From the NCBI GenBank assembly GCA_011055585.1, contig DRGT01000120.1, forward strand, positions 1 to 21,479: a DNA stretch of 21,479 bases, given 5' to 3'. Made by a program: the position numbers and the translations under genes. The stretch's first letter is position 1, and every line of letters starts with the position of its first letter. The notes beneath the pieces were generated by a model. The model was not told where the DNA came from. It ran no database searches and worked only from the letters and a program-made list of their open reading frames with translations. Below are positions 8,439 to 17,242 of this stretch, piece by piece. This stretch comes from Candidatus Nitrosopumilus sp. (lineage in GTDB: Archaea > Thermoproteota > Nitrososphaeria > Nitrososphaerales > Nitrosopumilaceae).

Positions 8439-9203
8439 ATGGCATTGAAAATAGAAGAATATCTTCAATCCCTTCCCAAAGATATTATGTCTGGTGAAGA
8501 TGTCCAACTTCCAGAACATTCTATAAGAGAAATTTTTGAGTTTTGTCAGTTAGGAAAGAATGATGTTTTTTATCATCTAGGTTGTGGTGATGGTAGGGCT
8601 ATCAAAATTGCATTAGAAGAATTTCATGTGAAAAAAGCAGTTGGAATTGATAATGATGCAAAAAAAATTGAAAATGCAAATAATTTACTTGGAAAAAATT
8701 CTCAGGTAGAAATTAGATGTGAGGGTATTCTTGATTCAAAATTTAATGATGCTACCATAATTCTATTCTGGTTTACAGACTCTGAAATAATAGAAAAAAT
8801 GGTACAAAGATTTGAAAAACTTCACGAAGGATGTAAGGTTATCACCATATGGGGCCCGTTACCTGGATGTTTACCAGATAATGTTAGCTTTCCATTTATC
8901 ATAAATCAAATTCCACTCAAACCAGCAAAAGATCTTCAAGAACAACTGCTTGCAGTGTTTGGAGTCAAATGTATTGATTTTGTTACTGCTTGGGAATTTG
9001 CAGAACGTTATACCAAAGCAATTGAATCAACTGAATCTGAAAATGATAGATTTCTTACCATAATGCAATCACTTGTTATTTGGATTAATGCCAAAAATTT
9101 GGGAGTAGCTTGCGGGGAGGAAATTCCAGAACCCATAAAAGCATACATGGGAATATTGAGGAATTTTTTCAATATTGAAGTCGAACATTTAATAAAAAAG
9201 TAA
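8439..9203 (+). CDS. Class I SAM-dependent methyltransferase-like protein
   Basis: This 254-aa protein carries a SAM-binding motif I at residues 44-53 (FYHLGCGDGR), followed by GID with acidic D71 at the end of strand 2, as in class I Rossmann-fold methyltransferases. IILFWFTDSEIIEKM (about 106-120) fits the strand 4/motif IV region, and IWGPLPG follows strand 5. An N-terminal helical segment (EEYLQSLPKDIMSGEDVQLP) precedes the fold, as in small archaeal methyltransferases that open with a cap helix. The last 80 residues are helical and not recognised. The substrate could be protein, RNA or a small molecule; no family-specific catalytic motif is visible. Start ATG at 8439. Confidence 0.8.
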   Translation: MALKIEEYLQSLPKDIMSGEDVQLPEHSIREIFEFCQLGKNDVFYHLGCGDGRAIKIALEEFHVKKAVGIDNDAKKIENANNLLGKNSQVEIRCEGILDSKFNDATIILFWFTDSEIIEKMVQRFEKLHEGCKVITIWGPLPGCLPDNVSFPFIINQIPLKPAKDLQEQLLAVFGVKCIDFVTAWEFAERYTKAIESTESENDRFLTIMQSLVIWINAKNLGVACGEEIPEPIKAYMGILRNFFNIEVEHLIKK

Positions 9204-9220
9204 TTTCTGGTGCAATCCTT

Positions 9221-9228
9221 TTATTTTA
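9221..9228 (+). promoter_or_regulatory. TATA-like promoter element of the 9248 gene
   Basis: TTATTTTA lies 20-27 nt upstream of the ATG at 9248, in the 44-base gap after the methyltransferase gene. That spacing places the transcription start at or next to the ATG, fitting leaderless transcription. No ribosome binding site is seen before this ATG. The assignment rests on position and composition only. Confidence 0.4.
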
Positions 9229-9247
9229 AAAATGACCAAATCTTGTC

Positions 9248-9595
9248 ATGGAAGGAAGAATAAACATCAATGTTTCTGCTGTAGATTATGATAAAACTAG
9301 TAAAGAAATCAAAACTCAGCTAACTCTTCTTGAAGAGATGGTGCATGCGGAGAATGATTTTGTAGTAACTGATTCAGAATTTGCTTTTGGTTGGCACTTT
9401 TTTGTAGTTAGTGTGAGTAAAGAATTAGTTGAAAAATTAGCCGATCAAGTAGGTTCCGATTTTAATAGATTGAAAGGAAAAGGAATGGAAAAAAAATTTC
9501 TTACTTGGCTTACAAATAGGATGGAGCAAAAAATTCCACGCTTTAAGCTTGTCATTAAAGAAGAAATGGAATCAAGTAAGTACGGAATTTTTTGA
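9248..9595 (+). CDS. Conserved-type hypothetical protein, 115 aa
   Basis: I do not recognise this 115-aa protein. It is soluble, with no signal peptide or membrane segment. An N-terminal strand (RININVSAVDYD) is followed by a helix (TSKEIKTQLTLLEEMVHAEN), two strands (DFVVTDSEF and FGWHFFVVSVS) and a long helical, basic region (KELVEKLADQVGSDFNRLK, KFLTWLTNRMEQKIPRFK). It ends with a short strand-like tail. The alternating strand/helix pattern suggests a small alpha-beta domain. It has its own TATA-like element and converges with uvrC across a 236-base gap. A hairpin followed by a T-run just after the stop would end its transcript. Confidence 0.7.
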   Translation: MEGRININVSAVDYDKTSKEIKTQLTLLEEMVHAENDFVVTDSEFAFGWHFFVVSVSKELVEKLADQVGSDFNRLKGKGMEKKFLTWLTNRMEQKIPRFKLVIKEEMESSKYGIF

Positions 9596-9621
9596 ATTTT
9601 TAATCATAAAAAAAACTGTAA

Positions 9622-9633
9622 GGGCCCTCGAGG
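9622..9633 (-). repeat. 12-bp copy of the tRNA-His 3' end (possible att site)
   Basis: On the plus strand GGGCCCTCGAGG is identical to 21003-21014, the plus-strand complement of the 3' acceptor/T-stem end of tRNA-His. Both copies are in the same orientation. The tRNA is on the minus strand with its 3' end facing this site, which is the geometry expected when an element inserts into a tRNA 3' end and leaves a partial copy at its far edge. Against this, the match is short and contains palindromic pieces (GGGCCC, CCTCGAGG), and here it also takes part in a possible terminator stem. Confidence 0.35.
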
Positions 9634-9645
9634 TGATTTGTCAAG

Positions 9646-9662
9646 TTAGTTTAAGGCCCTCT
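9646..9662 (+). repeat. Dispersed intergenic 17-mer, copy 1
   Basis: TTAGTTTAAGGCCCTCT is repeated with two differences at 18523-18539 (TTAGTTCAAAGCCCTCT). A second shared element, AGTTCGTATCAAAT, occurs close by at 9698-9711 and again at 18389-18402. Both intergenic regions therefore hold the same two short words, in opposite order. They may be binding sites or decayed duplications; function unknown. Confidence 0.45.
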
Positions 9663-9697
9663 CTTTTTCTTTAAATACTTGAAATTTTTTTACTAAA

Positions 9698-9711
9698 AGT
9701 TCGTATCAAAT
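9698..9711 (+). repeat. Dispersed intergenic 14-mer, copy 1
   Basis: AGTTCGTATCAAAT here is identical to 18389-18402. Both copies are intergenic and on the same strand, each near the other shared word (TTAGTTYAARGCCCTCT). No gene reads across this copy, which lies between the convergent ends of the 115-aa gene and uvrC. Confidence 0.45.
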
Positions 9712-9831
9712 GTTAACTAAGACAGAAAAATTTCTAAACTGAAGGGATGTTGTTTTGAATCCGTTAAGACCCAGGGCATTACAAAATTATTTCGAAACTC
9801 CACTTTTCCATAAAAATATGTCAATTAGGAT

Positions 9832-11415
9832 TTAGTTTAGCTTGCGTAACATTCTGTTGTAGGCAACACCGAATCTATGTGCTTCATCCCTCGCATGTTG
9901 TAATATCTTTAGAGCAGGACTACTCTTTGGAATTATTACTGGCTCTTTTTTTTTGGGGACAAAAACTTCCTCGTTTTGTTTTGCCAATGATGCACATGGA
10001 ATGTTAACACGAACACTTTGAAGTGACTTTTGTGCTGCCTTTAGTTGTCCTTTTCCACCATCGATTAAAACCAAGTCAGGCAGGGTAGTTTTTTCTTCAG
10101 ATAATCTAAAGTAGCGACGTTTGACAATCTCTGATATCATTGAATAATCATCGCGGCCAGAAACCGTTTTAATTTTGAATTTTCTGTAACCTGATTTGTC
10201 AGGCCTACCATCAACAAATCTAGACATAGAACCGACTGAATATTGTGTACCGTGGTTTGAAATATCAAAGCACTCTAGAATCTTGGGTATTTCAGGAAGA
10301 TTTAGTCTTTCTTGAAGTTCCACCAAACCGGGGTCACCACCTTTTGCTTGAATTAGATTAATGTTTTTCATGACAAGATTGATCATTTCCTTTCGTTTTC
10401 CACGTTTTGGCTTTATTATTTCCACATCAAAGCCGGCTTTTTCAGAAAGCAGTGATTTGAGAAGATTTTTGTTTTCTGGCTCTTCGCTAACTATAACATT
10501 TTTTGGAATGGGATTTGTTGTGTAATACTGAAAAAGAAAGTTTGGGAAGGTATTATCTCCTACTAGGTCAAATGAGAATCGATTAGAGTCTCTAATAATG
10601 CCATGAGTTTGTCGCAAGGTCATGACAAGTGCAGTTTGTTCTTCAATTTTTATTCCAAAGTAATCTTCAGATGGTACACCTTTCACATACTCCATCTTTT
10701 GTTTTGTTTGAAGGCTCCCAAGTCGATGCAGCGTGTCTCTAATTTCTTTTGCACGCTCATACTGTAAAGATTCAGACGCCTCTCTCATTTGGCTTTGTAA
10801 TTTTTCTACAAAGTCTTTCATTTGTTGTTTTCCTTTCAGAATTGATTCAAGATTAGCTACATGATGTGCATATCTTTTCTTTGCCTCTTTGAATTCACAT
10901 GGAGCTTCACAATTTCCCAAGTGATACTCCAGGCATGCCTTTTTTGGCAAGGTTTTACAGATTCTTATCTTGAATGCCTTTCGAAGTGTACCAATGGTTA
11001 GAAGCTTTGAGCTACCAGATGTAAAAGGCCCAAAAACTTTTCCACCACCTAAAAATTTTCCGGTTCTAATTCTGCGCGCAACTAAAAGTCGTGGAAACTT
11101 TTCATCTGTTAGTCGCAGGTACGTGTAGCGTTGCTGATCTTTAAGCTCAATGTTGTAAATGGGTCTATATCGCTTTATCATGTTAGACTCTAAAAGATAG
11201 GCCTCACTTTCGTTGTCAGTTAAAACAAACTCAATGTTGCAAATTTTTTCAACAAGTTTTTGTGTTTTGTAGTTCTGATTTTTTATAAAGTATGACTTGA
11301 CGCGGTTTTTGAGATTTTTTGCTTTTCCGATATAGATGATGTTTTCTTTTGCATCTTTCATCAAATAAATTCCTGGATGCGAAGGGATGTTTATACTGGA
11401 AATATCAAAGGTCAT
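9832..11415 (-). CDS. uvrC: Excinuclease ABC subunit C, without C-terminal HhH domain
   Basis: UvrC makes both incisions around a DNA lesion bound by UvrB. The 527-aa protein has the GIY-YIG nuclease domain (GIY 15-17, YIG 28-30, R38, E76). Four Cys in the spacing of the UvrC iron-sulfur site follow (C153, C161, C169, C173), then the UVR helix pair that contacts UvrB (about 199-234). The RNase H-like endonuclease domain follows (about 375-515) with catalytic D384 (CFDISNH), D452 (LVLIDGGKGQL) and H513 (RDEAHRF). It stops 14 residues after H513, whereas bacterial UvrC (about 600 aa) continues into a double helix-hairpin-helix DNA-binding domain. I see no such domain in any frame downstream. 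The ATG overlaps the uvrA stop (ATGA), so it is the last gene of uvrBAC. Confidence 0.95.
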   Translation of the reverse strand: MTFDISSINIPSHPGIYLMKDAKENIIYIGKAKNLKNRVKSYFIKNQNYKTQKLVEKICNIEFVLTDNESEAYLLESNMIKRYRPIYNIELKDQQRYTYLRLTDEKFPRLLVARRIRTGKFLGGGKVFGPFTSGSSKLLTIGTLRKAFKIRICKTLPKKACLEYHLGNCEAPCEFKEAKKRYAHHVANLESILKGKQQMKDFVEKLQSQMREASESLQYERAKEIRDTLHRLGSLQTKQKMEYVKGVPSEDYFGIKIEEQTALVMTLRQTHGIIRDSNRFSFDLVGDNTFPNFLFQYYTTNPIPKNVIVSEEPENKNLLKSLLSEKAGFDVEIIKPKRGKRKEMINLVMKNINLIQAKGGDPGLVELQERLNLPEIPKILECFDISNHGTQYSVGSMSRFVDGRPDKSGYRKFKIKTVSGRDDYSMISEIVKRRYFRLSEEKTTLPDLVLIDGGKGQLKAAQKSLQSVRVNIPCASLAKQNEEVFVPKKKEPVIIPKSSPALKILQHARDEAHRFGVAYNRMLRKLN

Positions 11416-14228
11416 CTTTTCATGAATCTTTTGAGGAACCTGCCTGTGTGAGTCGGCGTTTTTGCTACCTGCTCAGGCGTGCCTGTAGCTGTAATTTTTC
11501 CTCCCTCATCGCCACCTTCTGGACCAAGATCAATTATCCAGTCAGAGTTTTTTACAACATCCATGTTGTGCTCAATTACTATTACGGTGTTACCAAGATT
11601 TACCAAACGATTCAAAACATCAAGAAGCTTTTGCACATCAGCAAAGTGTAGTCCAGTTGTTGGCTCATCTAATAGGTACACCGTGTTGCCAGTTGTCTTC
11701 TTTGATAACTCAGAGCCAAGCTTAACTCGTTGTGCTTCACCACCAGACAAGGTTGGTGATGGTTGGCCCAGTTTGATGTATCCAAGGCCAACGTCATAAA
11801 TTGTTTGCAGTTTTCGTTTAATGGCAGGAATGTTTTCAAAAAACTTTAGAGCCTCATAAACTGTCATGTCAAGAACATCAGAGATATTTTTTCCCTTGTA
11901 ATGGACCGACAAGGTTTCTGAATTGTAGCGTTTTCCTTTGCACTCATCACACTTTACAAAAACATCTGAGAGAAATTGCATCTCAATTTGTTTTACACCA
12001 TCTCCATCACATGCATAGCATCTTCCATCTGGAACATTAAAGGAGAACTGACCTGGTGCATATCCACGTTCCTTTGATAATTCAGTGTTTGCATAAAGCT
12101 CACGAATTGGTGTAAAAGCACTAATGTATGTTGCAGGGTTTGATCGAGGTGTTCGCCCAATCGGTGATTGGTCAATTGCAATTACTTTGTCTATTTTATC
12201 TAATCCAACAATTTCTTTGTGTTTGCCTACACGTTGAGTTGAGGTGTAAAAGTGAGATTCAAGTGCCTTGAACAGCGTTTCATTAATTAGTGAAGACTTT
12301 CCAGAACCTGAAACACCCGTTATTGTAATAAATTTTCCTAGTGGAAACTCTACTGTAATGTTTTTGAGATTGTTTTGTCTTGCACCTTTTACAATTAGCT
12401 TTCCTTTGTCTTGTCGCTTTTTGTTTTTTAATTTAATTATTAGCTTGTGTTTGAGATAGTCGCCAGTTAGTGATTGGTGACCATTAAGAATTTGGTCGAC
12501 TGTTCCTTCAAAGACTATATTTCCACCGTGCACTCCAGCACCTGGACCCAAGTCAACCATCCAGTCCGAGCTTCGTATCATCTCTTCGTCATGCTCAACA
12601 ACGATGACTGTATTCCCCAAATTTCGCAGCTTTGTGAGCATTTTAATTAGTCGCGCATTGTCTCGCTGGTGAAGCCCAATTGTTGGCTCATCTAAAATGT
12701 ATAGCACTCCAGTTAGATTAGAGCCAATTTGTGTAGCCAGCCTTATTCTTTGTGATTCGCCCCCAGACAGTGTTGCACTCAGTCTGTTTAGTGTAAGGTA
12801 TGTCAGGCCAACGTTTTTTAAAAATTCTAGTCGATCTTTGATCTCTTTTAGCACATCGCGTGCAATGTAAGCTTCAGTTTCAGATAGTTTTAGGTTTTGG
12901 AAAAAGTCGTAACAAGCATCAATTGATAAATCACAAACATCCATGATTCCTTTTTCGTTGATCAATACTGCCAGTGCTTCTGGTTTTAGCTTTTTTCCAT
13001 GACAGGACTTGCATGGCGTTTGGCGCATGAACTGCTTTAGCCACTCGCGTTTTGATTCTGATTCTGTCTCCATAAAGATGCGGTGTAAATTCTTTAACAC
13101 TCCTTCAAAGTAATTGGTGTATTTCCAGTAAGAATCACTTGACTTTGATTCATATTCAAAGTTGATCATTTTGTCTGTTCCATGTAAAATTGCATCAAGT
13201 TGTCTTGATTTTAGCTCATTAATTGGCGTCATCAAGTTAAATCCAAATTTTTTGCCAACAGCTCGAAGTTCTTGGCGACGGAATGATGAAAACCTACCGC
13301 TCCATGGTACAATGGCTCCATCTAAAATTGATTTTGTTTTATCTGGTATTACCAAATCAAAGTCAAACTCCATTTTGACGCCAAGACCATTACAGGCTTT
13401 GCATGATCCAAAAGGAGAATTAAACGAAAATGTTCGAGGTTCTAGCTCGCCAATTGTTACACCACAGTGCGGACAGGCATTGTTTTGTGAAAATATTTTA
13501 TTTTCTTTTTCTGCCGCAATCATTACTTGGCCTTTTGCTGCTGCCAGCGCGTTTTGAATTGCCTCAAAGAGTCTACTTTTTTCTGCCTTTGCTGCTGTTA
13601 TGCGGTCAACAACAATTTCAATCCAGTGCCACTTTTGCCTATCGAGTGGAGGTATCTCTTCATCAAGCGACGTGATTTGGCCATTGAGGCGAATTCTGGA
13701 GTAGCCGTCTTTTTTTATCTGCTCAAATAGCTTCTCATAGGTACCTTTTTTCCGTTGGATAATTGGGGCCAAGACCAGAACCTTTTTGCCATCAAAATCC
13801 TTGAGGACTGAATCACAAATGGTTTCCACTGATTGGTTTGATATGCGGCGGCTACAACTTGGGCAGTGCGGAATGCCTACTCTTGCATAGAGCAGTCTGA
13901 GATAGTCGTAGATCTCAGTCGTTGTTCCAACAGTTGAGCGCGGATTTTTGCTTGTTGTTTTTTGTTGTATTGAAATAGCAGGAGACAGACCTTCGATGGA
14001 GTCAACGTCGGGCTTGTCCATCATCTCTAGGAATTGTCTTGCATAAGCTGAGAGTGACTCTACATAACGCCTCTGTCCTTCTGCATAAATTGTATCAAAG
14101 GCAAGCGTTGACTTGCCAGAGCCAGACAGTCCAGAAATTACAACAAGTTTATTTTTTGGAATATCAATGTCTAAATTTTTTAAATTGTGTTGTCGTGCGC
14201 CACGAATCTTTAGCTTATTGTTGTTCAT
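11412..14228 (-). CDS. uvrA: Excinuclease ABC subunit A
   Basis: UvrA is the damage-sensing ATPase dimer that loads UvrB in nucleotide excision repair. The 938-aa protein has two ABC ATPase halves. The first has Walker A GLSGSGKS (33-40) followed by the invariant segment [19 protein letters not shown], and later the signature [11 protein letters not shown]. The second has GVSGSGKSS and [11 protein letters not shown]. Zinc-binding Cys sets are visible (CPSC near 120; CPHC and CKAC around 250-280; CYAC and CDEC in the second half). Length and order match bacterial UvrA. I chose the ATG at 14228, because its N-terminus ([17 protein letters not shown]) aligns with bacterial UvrA; a TTG at 14240 would add four residues. 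The start lies inside the end of uvrB (14-base overlap), so the genes are coupled. Confidence 0.95.
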   Translation of the reverse strand: MNNNKLKIRGARQHNLKNLDIDIPKNKLVVISGLSGSGKSTLAFDTIYAEGQRRYVESLSAYARQFLEMMDKPDVDSIEGLSPAISIQQKTTSKNPRSTVGTTTEIYDYLRLLYARVGIPHCPSCSRRISNQSVETICDSVLKDFDGKKVLVLAPIIQRKKGTYEKLFEQIKKDGYSRIRLNGQITSLDEEIPPLDRQKWHWIEIVVDRITAAKAEKSRLFEAIQNALAAAKGQVMIAAEKENKIFSQNNACPHCGVTIGELEPRTFSFNSPFGSCKACNGLGVKMEFDFDLVIPDKTKSILDGAIVPWSGRFSSFRRQELRAVGKKFGFNLMTPINELKSRQLDAILHGTDKMINFEYESKSSDSYWKYTNYFEGVLKNLHRIFMETESESKREWLKQFMRQTPCKSCHGKKLKPEALAVLINEKGIMDVCDLSIDACYDFFQNLKLSETEAYIARDVLKEIKDRLEFLKNVGLTYLTLNRLSATLSGGESQRIRLATQIGSNLTGVLYILDEPTIGLHQRDNARLIKMLTKLRNLGNTVIVVEHDEEMIRSSDWMVDLGPGAGVHGGNIVFEGTVDQILNGHQSLTGDYLKHKLIIKLKNKKRQDKGKLIVKGARQNNLKNITVEFPLGKFITITGVSGSGKSSLINETLFKALESHFYTSTQRVGKHKEIVGLDKIDKVIAIDQSPIGRTPRSNPATYISAFTPIRELYANTELSKERGYAPGQFSFNVPDGRCYACDGDGVKQIEMQFLSDVFVKCDECKGKRYNSETLSVHYKGKNISDVLDMTVYEALKFFENIPAIKRKLQTIYDVGLGYIKLGQPSPTLSGGEAQRVKLGSELSKKTTGNTVYLLDEPTTGLHFADVQKLLDVLNRLVNLGNTVIVIEHNMDVVKNSDWIIDLGPEGGDEGGKITATGTPEQVAKTPTHTGRFLKRFMKR

Positions 14229-16170
14229 TTTTCTTTTCAATCTCCTTTTGAATTCTTTTTAATCGTTCTCTGCACTCGATTGCGCGCTCAAAGTCAAGGT
14301 CTTCTGCATATTTTTTCATTGAATCTTCGATGTCAATGGCATCGTGTGCCAGATCACTAGCTGATTTATGCTTGGTGTCATCTAGTGTTGTTACTTGCTC
14401 GGGAATTGATTTTATGATTGTTTTTGGGGTGATCTTCATTTTTTTATTGTAATCGAGCTGTTTTGTTCGGCGTCGATTAGTCTCAGAGATGGCTGCCTTC
14501 ATTGATTGTGTTACAGTATCAGCATACATGATTACTGCGCCATCGGCATTTCTTGCAGCCCGCCCAAATGTTTGAATCAGGCTTGTGTTGTTTCGCAAAA
14601 ATCCTTCCTTGTCTGCATCAAGTATTGCAACAAAGGATACTTCTGGGATATCAAGTCCTTCTCGTAGCAGGTTTATGCCAACCAAAACATCAAACTCACC
14701 AAGACGCAGCTGACGAATAAGCTCAGTTCTCTGCAGTCCTTCAATTTCAGAGTGCATGTAGCGCACCCTTACTTGCTGCCGTGAGAGATATTCAGCCAAG
14801 TCCTCGGCCATCCTTTTTGTGAGTGTCGTAACTAAAACTCGCTGGTCTTTTTTTGCTCGTTTTTTGATCTCTTTAATCAGATCATCCAGCTGGTTTTTAG
14901 TTGGTCTGACTTCGACTGTAGGATCAACAAGACCTGTTGGTCGCACCAGTTGTTCGGCAATCTGAAAGGATCTTTTTCTTTCATAATCTGATGGAGTGGC
15001 CGAAACAAAGACTGTGGCTTTGATGTATTTTTCAAATTCTTCAAACTTTAGTGGCCTGTTATCATATGCGCTTGGCAATCTAAAACCGTAATTTACTAAC
15101 TCTCTTTTTCGTGAATGGTCTCCTTTGTACATTCCATGAAGCTGTGGCAGTGTGACATGGGATTCATCAATTACCAGCAGGAAATTATCTCCAAAAAAGT
15201 CAAGCAGACAAAATGCCTGCTCACCGGGTCTTCGACCATCAAAGTGCCTTGAATAATTTTCAATTCCAGAACAATATCCAAGCTCTTGGATCATCTCCAA
15301 ATCATAATTTGTTCTCATCTCAAGCCGCTGGCGCTCAAGCTCATTAAGCTCAGGCAACCTCTGTTTTAGCTCTGCTTTGATAGATCTTATTGCATGTTCT
15401 CTGACATCTTTTGCAATCAAATAGTGTTTTGCTGGGAAAATTTTGATTTTTGTTATCGTTCGTTTCTCTTCTAGAGATACGTGATCAAGTAAGGTGACCT
15501 TTTCTACTTGATCACCAAACAATGAAATTCTAACAATGTCTTGTGAGTATGCAGGAATGATATCAAGTGTGTCGCCTTTGACACGAAAGTTTCCTGGTGC
15601 AAGCTCCAAATCATTTCTTTCATATCGTGCATTGATGAGACTTTTGATAATTGTAGCGCGAGAAATCTCTTGTCCTGCTGATATTGTAACTGACATGTCC
15701 TCCCAGTCTACAGGAGAGCCAAGTGAGTAAATGCAAGATACTGATGCGACAATAATTGTTGGCTCACCCGATAGTAGCATCGCGGTTGCTTCAAGTCTCA
15801 TCTTTTCAATTTTTTCGTTGATCTGAGTGTTTTTTTCGATGTAGGTATCAGTTTGTGGAATGTAGCTTTCTGGCTGGTAATAGTCATAATATGATACAAA
15901 ATAGCCAACGTTGTTTTTTGGGAAAAACTGTTTTAGCTCCGAATAAAGCTGCGCAGCAAGTGTCTTGTTATGAGATATTACGAGGGTGTTTTTGCCAGTT
16001 CTCTGAATCACATTTGCTATTGTGAAGGTTTTTCCGCTGCCAGTTACGCCTAACAGCGTCTGAATTTTGTTTCTTCTAACTCCTTTTACTAGCTCATCAA
16101 TTGCTTCTGGCTGATCACCAGCTGGTGCAAACTCGGATTCTAGCTGAAAGCCTTGAATTTGTTGCAACAA
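14215..16170 (-). CDS. uvrB: Excinuclease ABC subunit B
   Basis: UvrB is the damage-verifying helicase-like ATPase that holds the strand for UvrC. The 651-aa protein has Walker A GVTGSGKT (41-48) and the aromatic beta-hairpin [13 protein letters not shown] (93-105), which slides between DNA strands. It also has DESH at 335-338, helicase motif [11 protein letters not shown], motifs V/VI ([16 protein letters not shown] and QTFGRAARN), and the C-terminal UVR domain (about 612-645), which pairs with the one in UvrC. The first codon is TTG at 16168-16170, with a second TTG directly after it. There is no ATG near the conserved N-terminus. It leads the uvrB-uvrA-uvrC operon, with a TATA-like box about 25 nt upstream of the TTG, which suggests a leaderless transcript. 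This bacterial-type set is known in mesophilic archaea and is thought to have been transferred from bacteria. Confidence 0.95.
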   Translation of the reverse strand: MLQQIQGFQLESEFAPAGDQPEAIDELVKGVRRNKIQTLLGVTGSGKTFTIANVIQRTGKNTLVISHNKTLAAQLYSELKQFFPKNNVGYFVSYYDYYQPESYIPQTDTYIEKNTQINEKIEKMRLEATAMLLSGEPTIIVASVSCIYSLGSPVDWEDMSVTISAGQEISRATIIKSLINARYERNDLELAPGNFRVKGDTLDIIPAYSQDIVRISLFGDQVEKVTLLDHVSLEEKRTITKIKIFPAKHYLIAKDVREHAIRSIKAELKQRLPELNELERQRLEMRTNYDLEMIQELGYCSGIENYSRHFDGRRPGEQAFCLLDFFGDNFLLVIDESHVTLPQLHGMYKGDHSRKRELVNYGFRLPSAYDNRPLKFEEFEKYIKATVFVSATPSDYERKRSFQIAEQLVRPTGLVDPTVEVRPTKNQLDDLIKEIKKRAKKDQRVLVTTLTKRMAEDLAEYLSRQQVRVRYMHSEIEGLQRTELIRQLRLGEFDVLVGINLLREGLDIPEVSFVAILDADKEGFLRNNTSLIQTFGRAARNADGAVIMYADTVTQSMKAAISETNRRRTKQLDYNKKMKITPKTIIKSIPEQVTTLDDTKHKSASDLAHDAIDIEDSMKKYAEDLDFERAIECRERLKRIQKEIEKKNEQQ

Positions 16171-16190
16171 AGAAAATACTTTAGAACTGA

Positions 16191-16198
16191 ATTTAAAG
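16191..16198 (-). promoter_or_regulatory. TATA-like promoter of uvrBAC
   Basis: On the minus strand the sequence reads CTTTAAAT, centred about 25 nt before the uvrB TTG at 16170, preceded by an A/C/T-mixed stretch where a BRE would sit. This is the expected position for an archaeal TATA box that starts transcription at the start codon. The 283-base gap also holds the divergent promoter of the Rieske gene. Confidence 0.5.
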
Positions 16199-16423
16199 GA
16201 ATTGAAGAACTTGTCTGATCTGCATGTTGTTTTTGCCTGAATAATTTCTTTTGTCCTAATGTCATTAATTTCGCTCCATATTCTTTTTTCATTTCAATTA
16301 TATCGGTTCAAATTTGACAAAAATTTGTTGTACAAAAATCAATAATTTCAGATTTTGTTGATACTCTATATTGATTGATTTAATTGATAAACTTGCAGTT
16401 AGCTTCATCTAATTCTAGCATCA

Positions 16424-16430
16424 TTTAAAA
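16424..16430 (+). promoter_or_regulatory. TATA-like promoter of the second Rieske gene operon
   Basis: TTTAAAA lies 24-30 nt before the ATG at 16454, in the position for a leaderless archaeal transcript. It would drive the run of same-strand genes from 16454 onward. It is divergent from the uvrB promoter about 230 bases away, so the two operons could share upstream control, but no operator-like repeat is obvious between them. Confidence 0.5.
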
Positions 16431-16453
16431 CAAATCAGAAATCAATTAAAACC

Positions 16454-16762
16454 ATGGGAAAAATATTGGCTGGCAAGACCTCTGACATACCACCTGGAAA
16501 AATGCTGAAAGTAGAATCCGATGGAAAAGCAATTCTCGTAGCTAACATGGATGGAAACTATTTCGCAATGGATGATATCTGTACTCATCAAGGTGCAAAT
16601 CTTTCTGAAGGAACATTAGACGGTTCTACTATTACATGTCCTTGGCATGGTTCTACATGGGATTGTAAAACTGGCAAGCTTATTGCGTTTAATACGCAGC
16701 TTAAGGATTTAGCATCATACAAAGTTCTGGTAGAGTCAGATAGCGTCTTCGTAGAGACATAA
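16454..16762 (+). CDS. Small Rieske [2Fe-2S] ferredoxin (paralogue B)
   Basis: This 102-aa stand-alone Rieske domain has cluster ligands C43-T-H45 and C62-P-W-H65, at exactly the same positions as paralogue A (7807-8115). The central block SEGTLDGSTITC and the following WDCKTG are almost the same in both; the termini differ more. The second box has Pro instead of Gly before Trp (CPWH against CGWH), which could alter cluster environment and potential. The protein is soluble with no export signal, presumably an electron carrier. It heads an operon-like run: the next gene starts 12 bases after its stop, and four more genes follow with small gaps. No obvious oxygenase or reductase partner is encoded nearby. 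Confidence 0.92.
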   Translation: MGKILAGKTSDIPPGKMLKVESDGKAILVANMDGNYFAMDDICTHQGANLSEGTLDGSTITCPWHGSTWDCKTGKLIAFNTQLKDLASYKVLVESDSVFVET

Positions 16763-16774
16763 ATCAAAGATTTC

Positions 16775-16999
16775 ATGTCAGCAGAAAACAAAGCAGAACT
16801 GATCAAGCAACTTGGAAAAAATATAGAGCTAAACAAGCAGATATTAAATAGTTTAAAGGAATTTTTCGGAACCTATCTTTCTGATTTTCTAAAAATGTAC
16901 AGAAATGCTAATGAAGAAAGAGACGAAGAGCTCAAAGAAATACTAGCCCACCAAGACCAAATTTTTTCAAAGTTTCATGAGCTGATGAAGGAGAAATAA
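16775..16999 (+). CDS. Small helical protein, tandem paralogue 1 (74 aa)
   Basis: I do not recognise a named family. The 74-aa protein is highly charged and predicted helical throughout (ELIKQLGKNIELNKQILNS; LKEFFGTYLSDFLKMY; EELKEILAHQDQIFSKFHE). The leucine/isoleucine spacing suggests amphipathic helices or a short coiled coil. It has no Cys and no membrane segment. The next gene encodes a protein of the same length with the same pattern: an I/L-rich first helix, then KEFF, then F[LM]K[ML]YR, then ILxxQ[DE][QK]IFS. This marks the pair as products of a tandem duplication. It starts at ATG 12 bases after the Rieske stop and ends TAA immediately before the ATG of its twin. Confidence 0.75.
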   Translation: MSAENKAELIKQLGKNIELNKQILNSLKEFFGTYLSDFLKMYRNANEERDEELKEILAHQDQIFSKFHELMKEK

Positions 17000-17224
17000 A
17001 TGTCAGAGGCTAATCAAGATCAAATCATACAAGAATTGAAAAAAGAAATTGAAATCCAACTCAGGGTTATAGCTATGATTAAGGAGTTTTTTAGCTCAAA
17101 CTCTGAATTTATGAAATTGTATCGCCAAAGGCCTGAAGGTTACTCCCAAAAGATGAAGACTATTCTTGATAATCAAGAGAAAATTTTTTCAGGGTTGTCA
17201 GAACTAGTTAAAAGTGCAACATGA
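17000..17224 (+). CDS. Small helical protein, tandem paralogue 2 (74 aa)
   Basis: This is the twin of the preceding gene, starting with no gap after its stop. It is 74 aa, helical and charged, with IIQELKKEIEIQLRVIAMI, KEFFSSNSEFMKLYR and ILDNQEKIFSGLSELVK in the same order as the first copy. By eye roughly a third of positions are identical, so the duplication is not recent. Two different but related helical chains made in equal amounts would suit a heterodimer; this is inference. No function can be named. It sits between a Rieske ferredoxin and a winged-helix-like protein, with 18 bases to the latter. Confidence 0.75.
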   Translation: MSEANQDQIIQELKKEIEIQLRVIAMIKEFFSSNSEFMKLYRQRPEGYSQKMKTILDNQEKIFSGLSELVKSAT

Positions 17225-17242
17225 ATCGGGTAGTGTTGATAA

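Larger units (their letters stand above)
9621..9671 (+). terminator. Hairpin plus T-rich run downstream of the 9248 gene
   Basis: AGGGCC at 9621-9626 can pair with GGCCCT at 9655-9660, enclosing a 28-base loop. It is followed directly by CTCTTTTTCTTT. It stands 26 bases after the stop codon at 9595, and the next gene converges from the other side, so a transcription stop is expected here. Archaeal termination depends mainly on the T-run; the stem may be incidental. The same bases include the tRNA-His-like 12-mer described separately. Confidence 0.4.

Noticed and set aside
14229..14240. TTG start for uvrA four codons upstream of the ATG
   Set aside because: The AGGAG motif would be only one base from this TTG, and the ATG at 14228 aligns better with known UvrA N-termini. 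It remains possible.
11479..15730. Several plus-strand frames of 60-130 codons inside uvrA and uvrB
   Set aside because: All are antisense shadows of strongly conserved excinuclease genes, whose motifs fix the true frame.
16140..16292. Minus-strand ATG frame of 50 codons upstream of and overlapping the uvrB start
   Set aside because: It has no clear TATA box or ribosome binding site at the right distance, runs into uvrB in another frame, and ends in an unlikely Cys/Phe-rich tail. It could be a leader peptide, but support is too weak.
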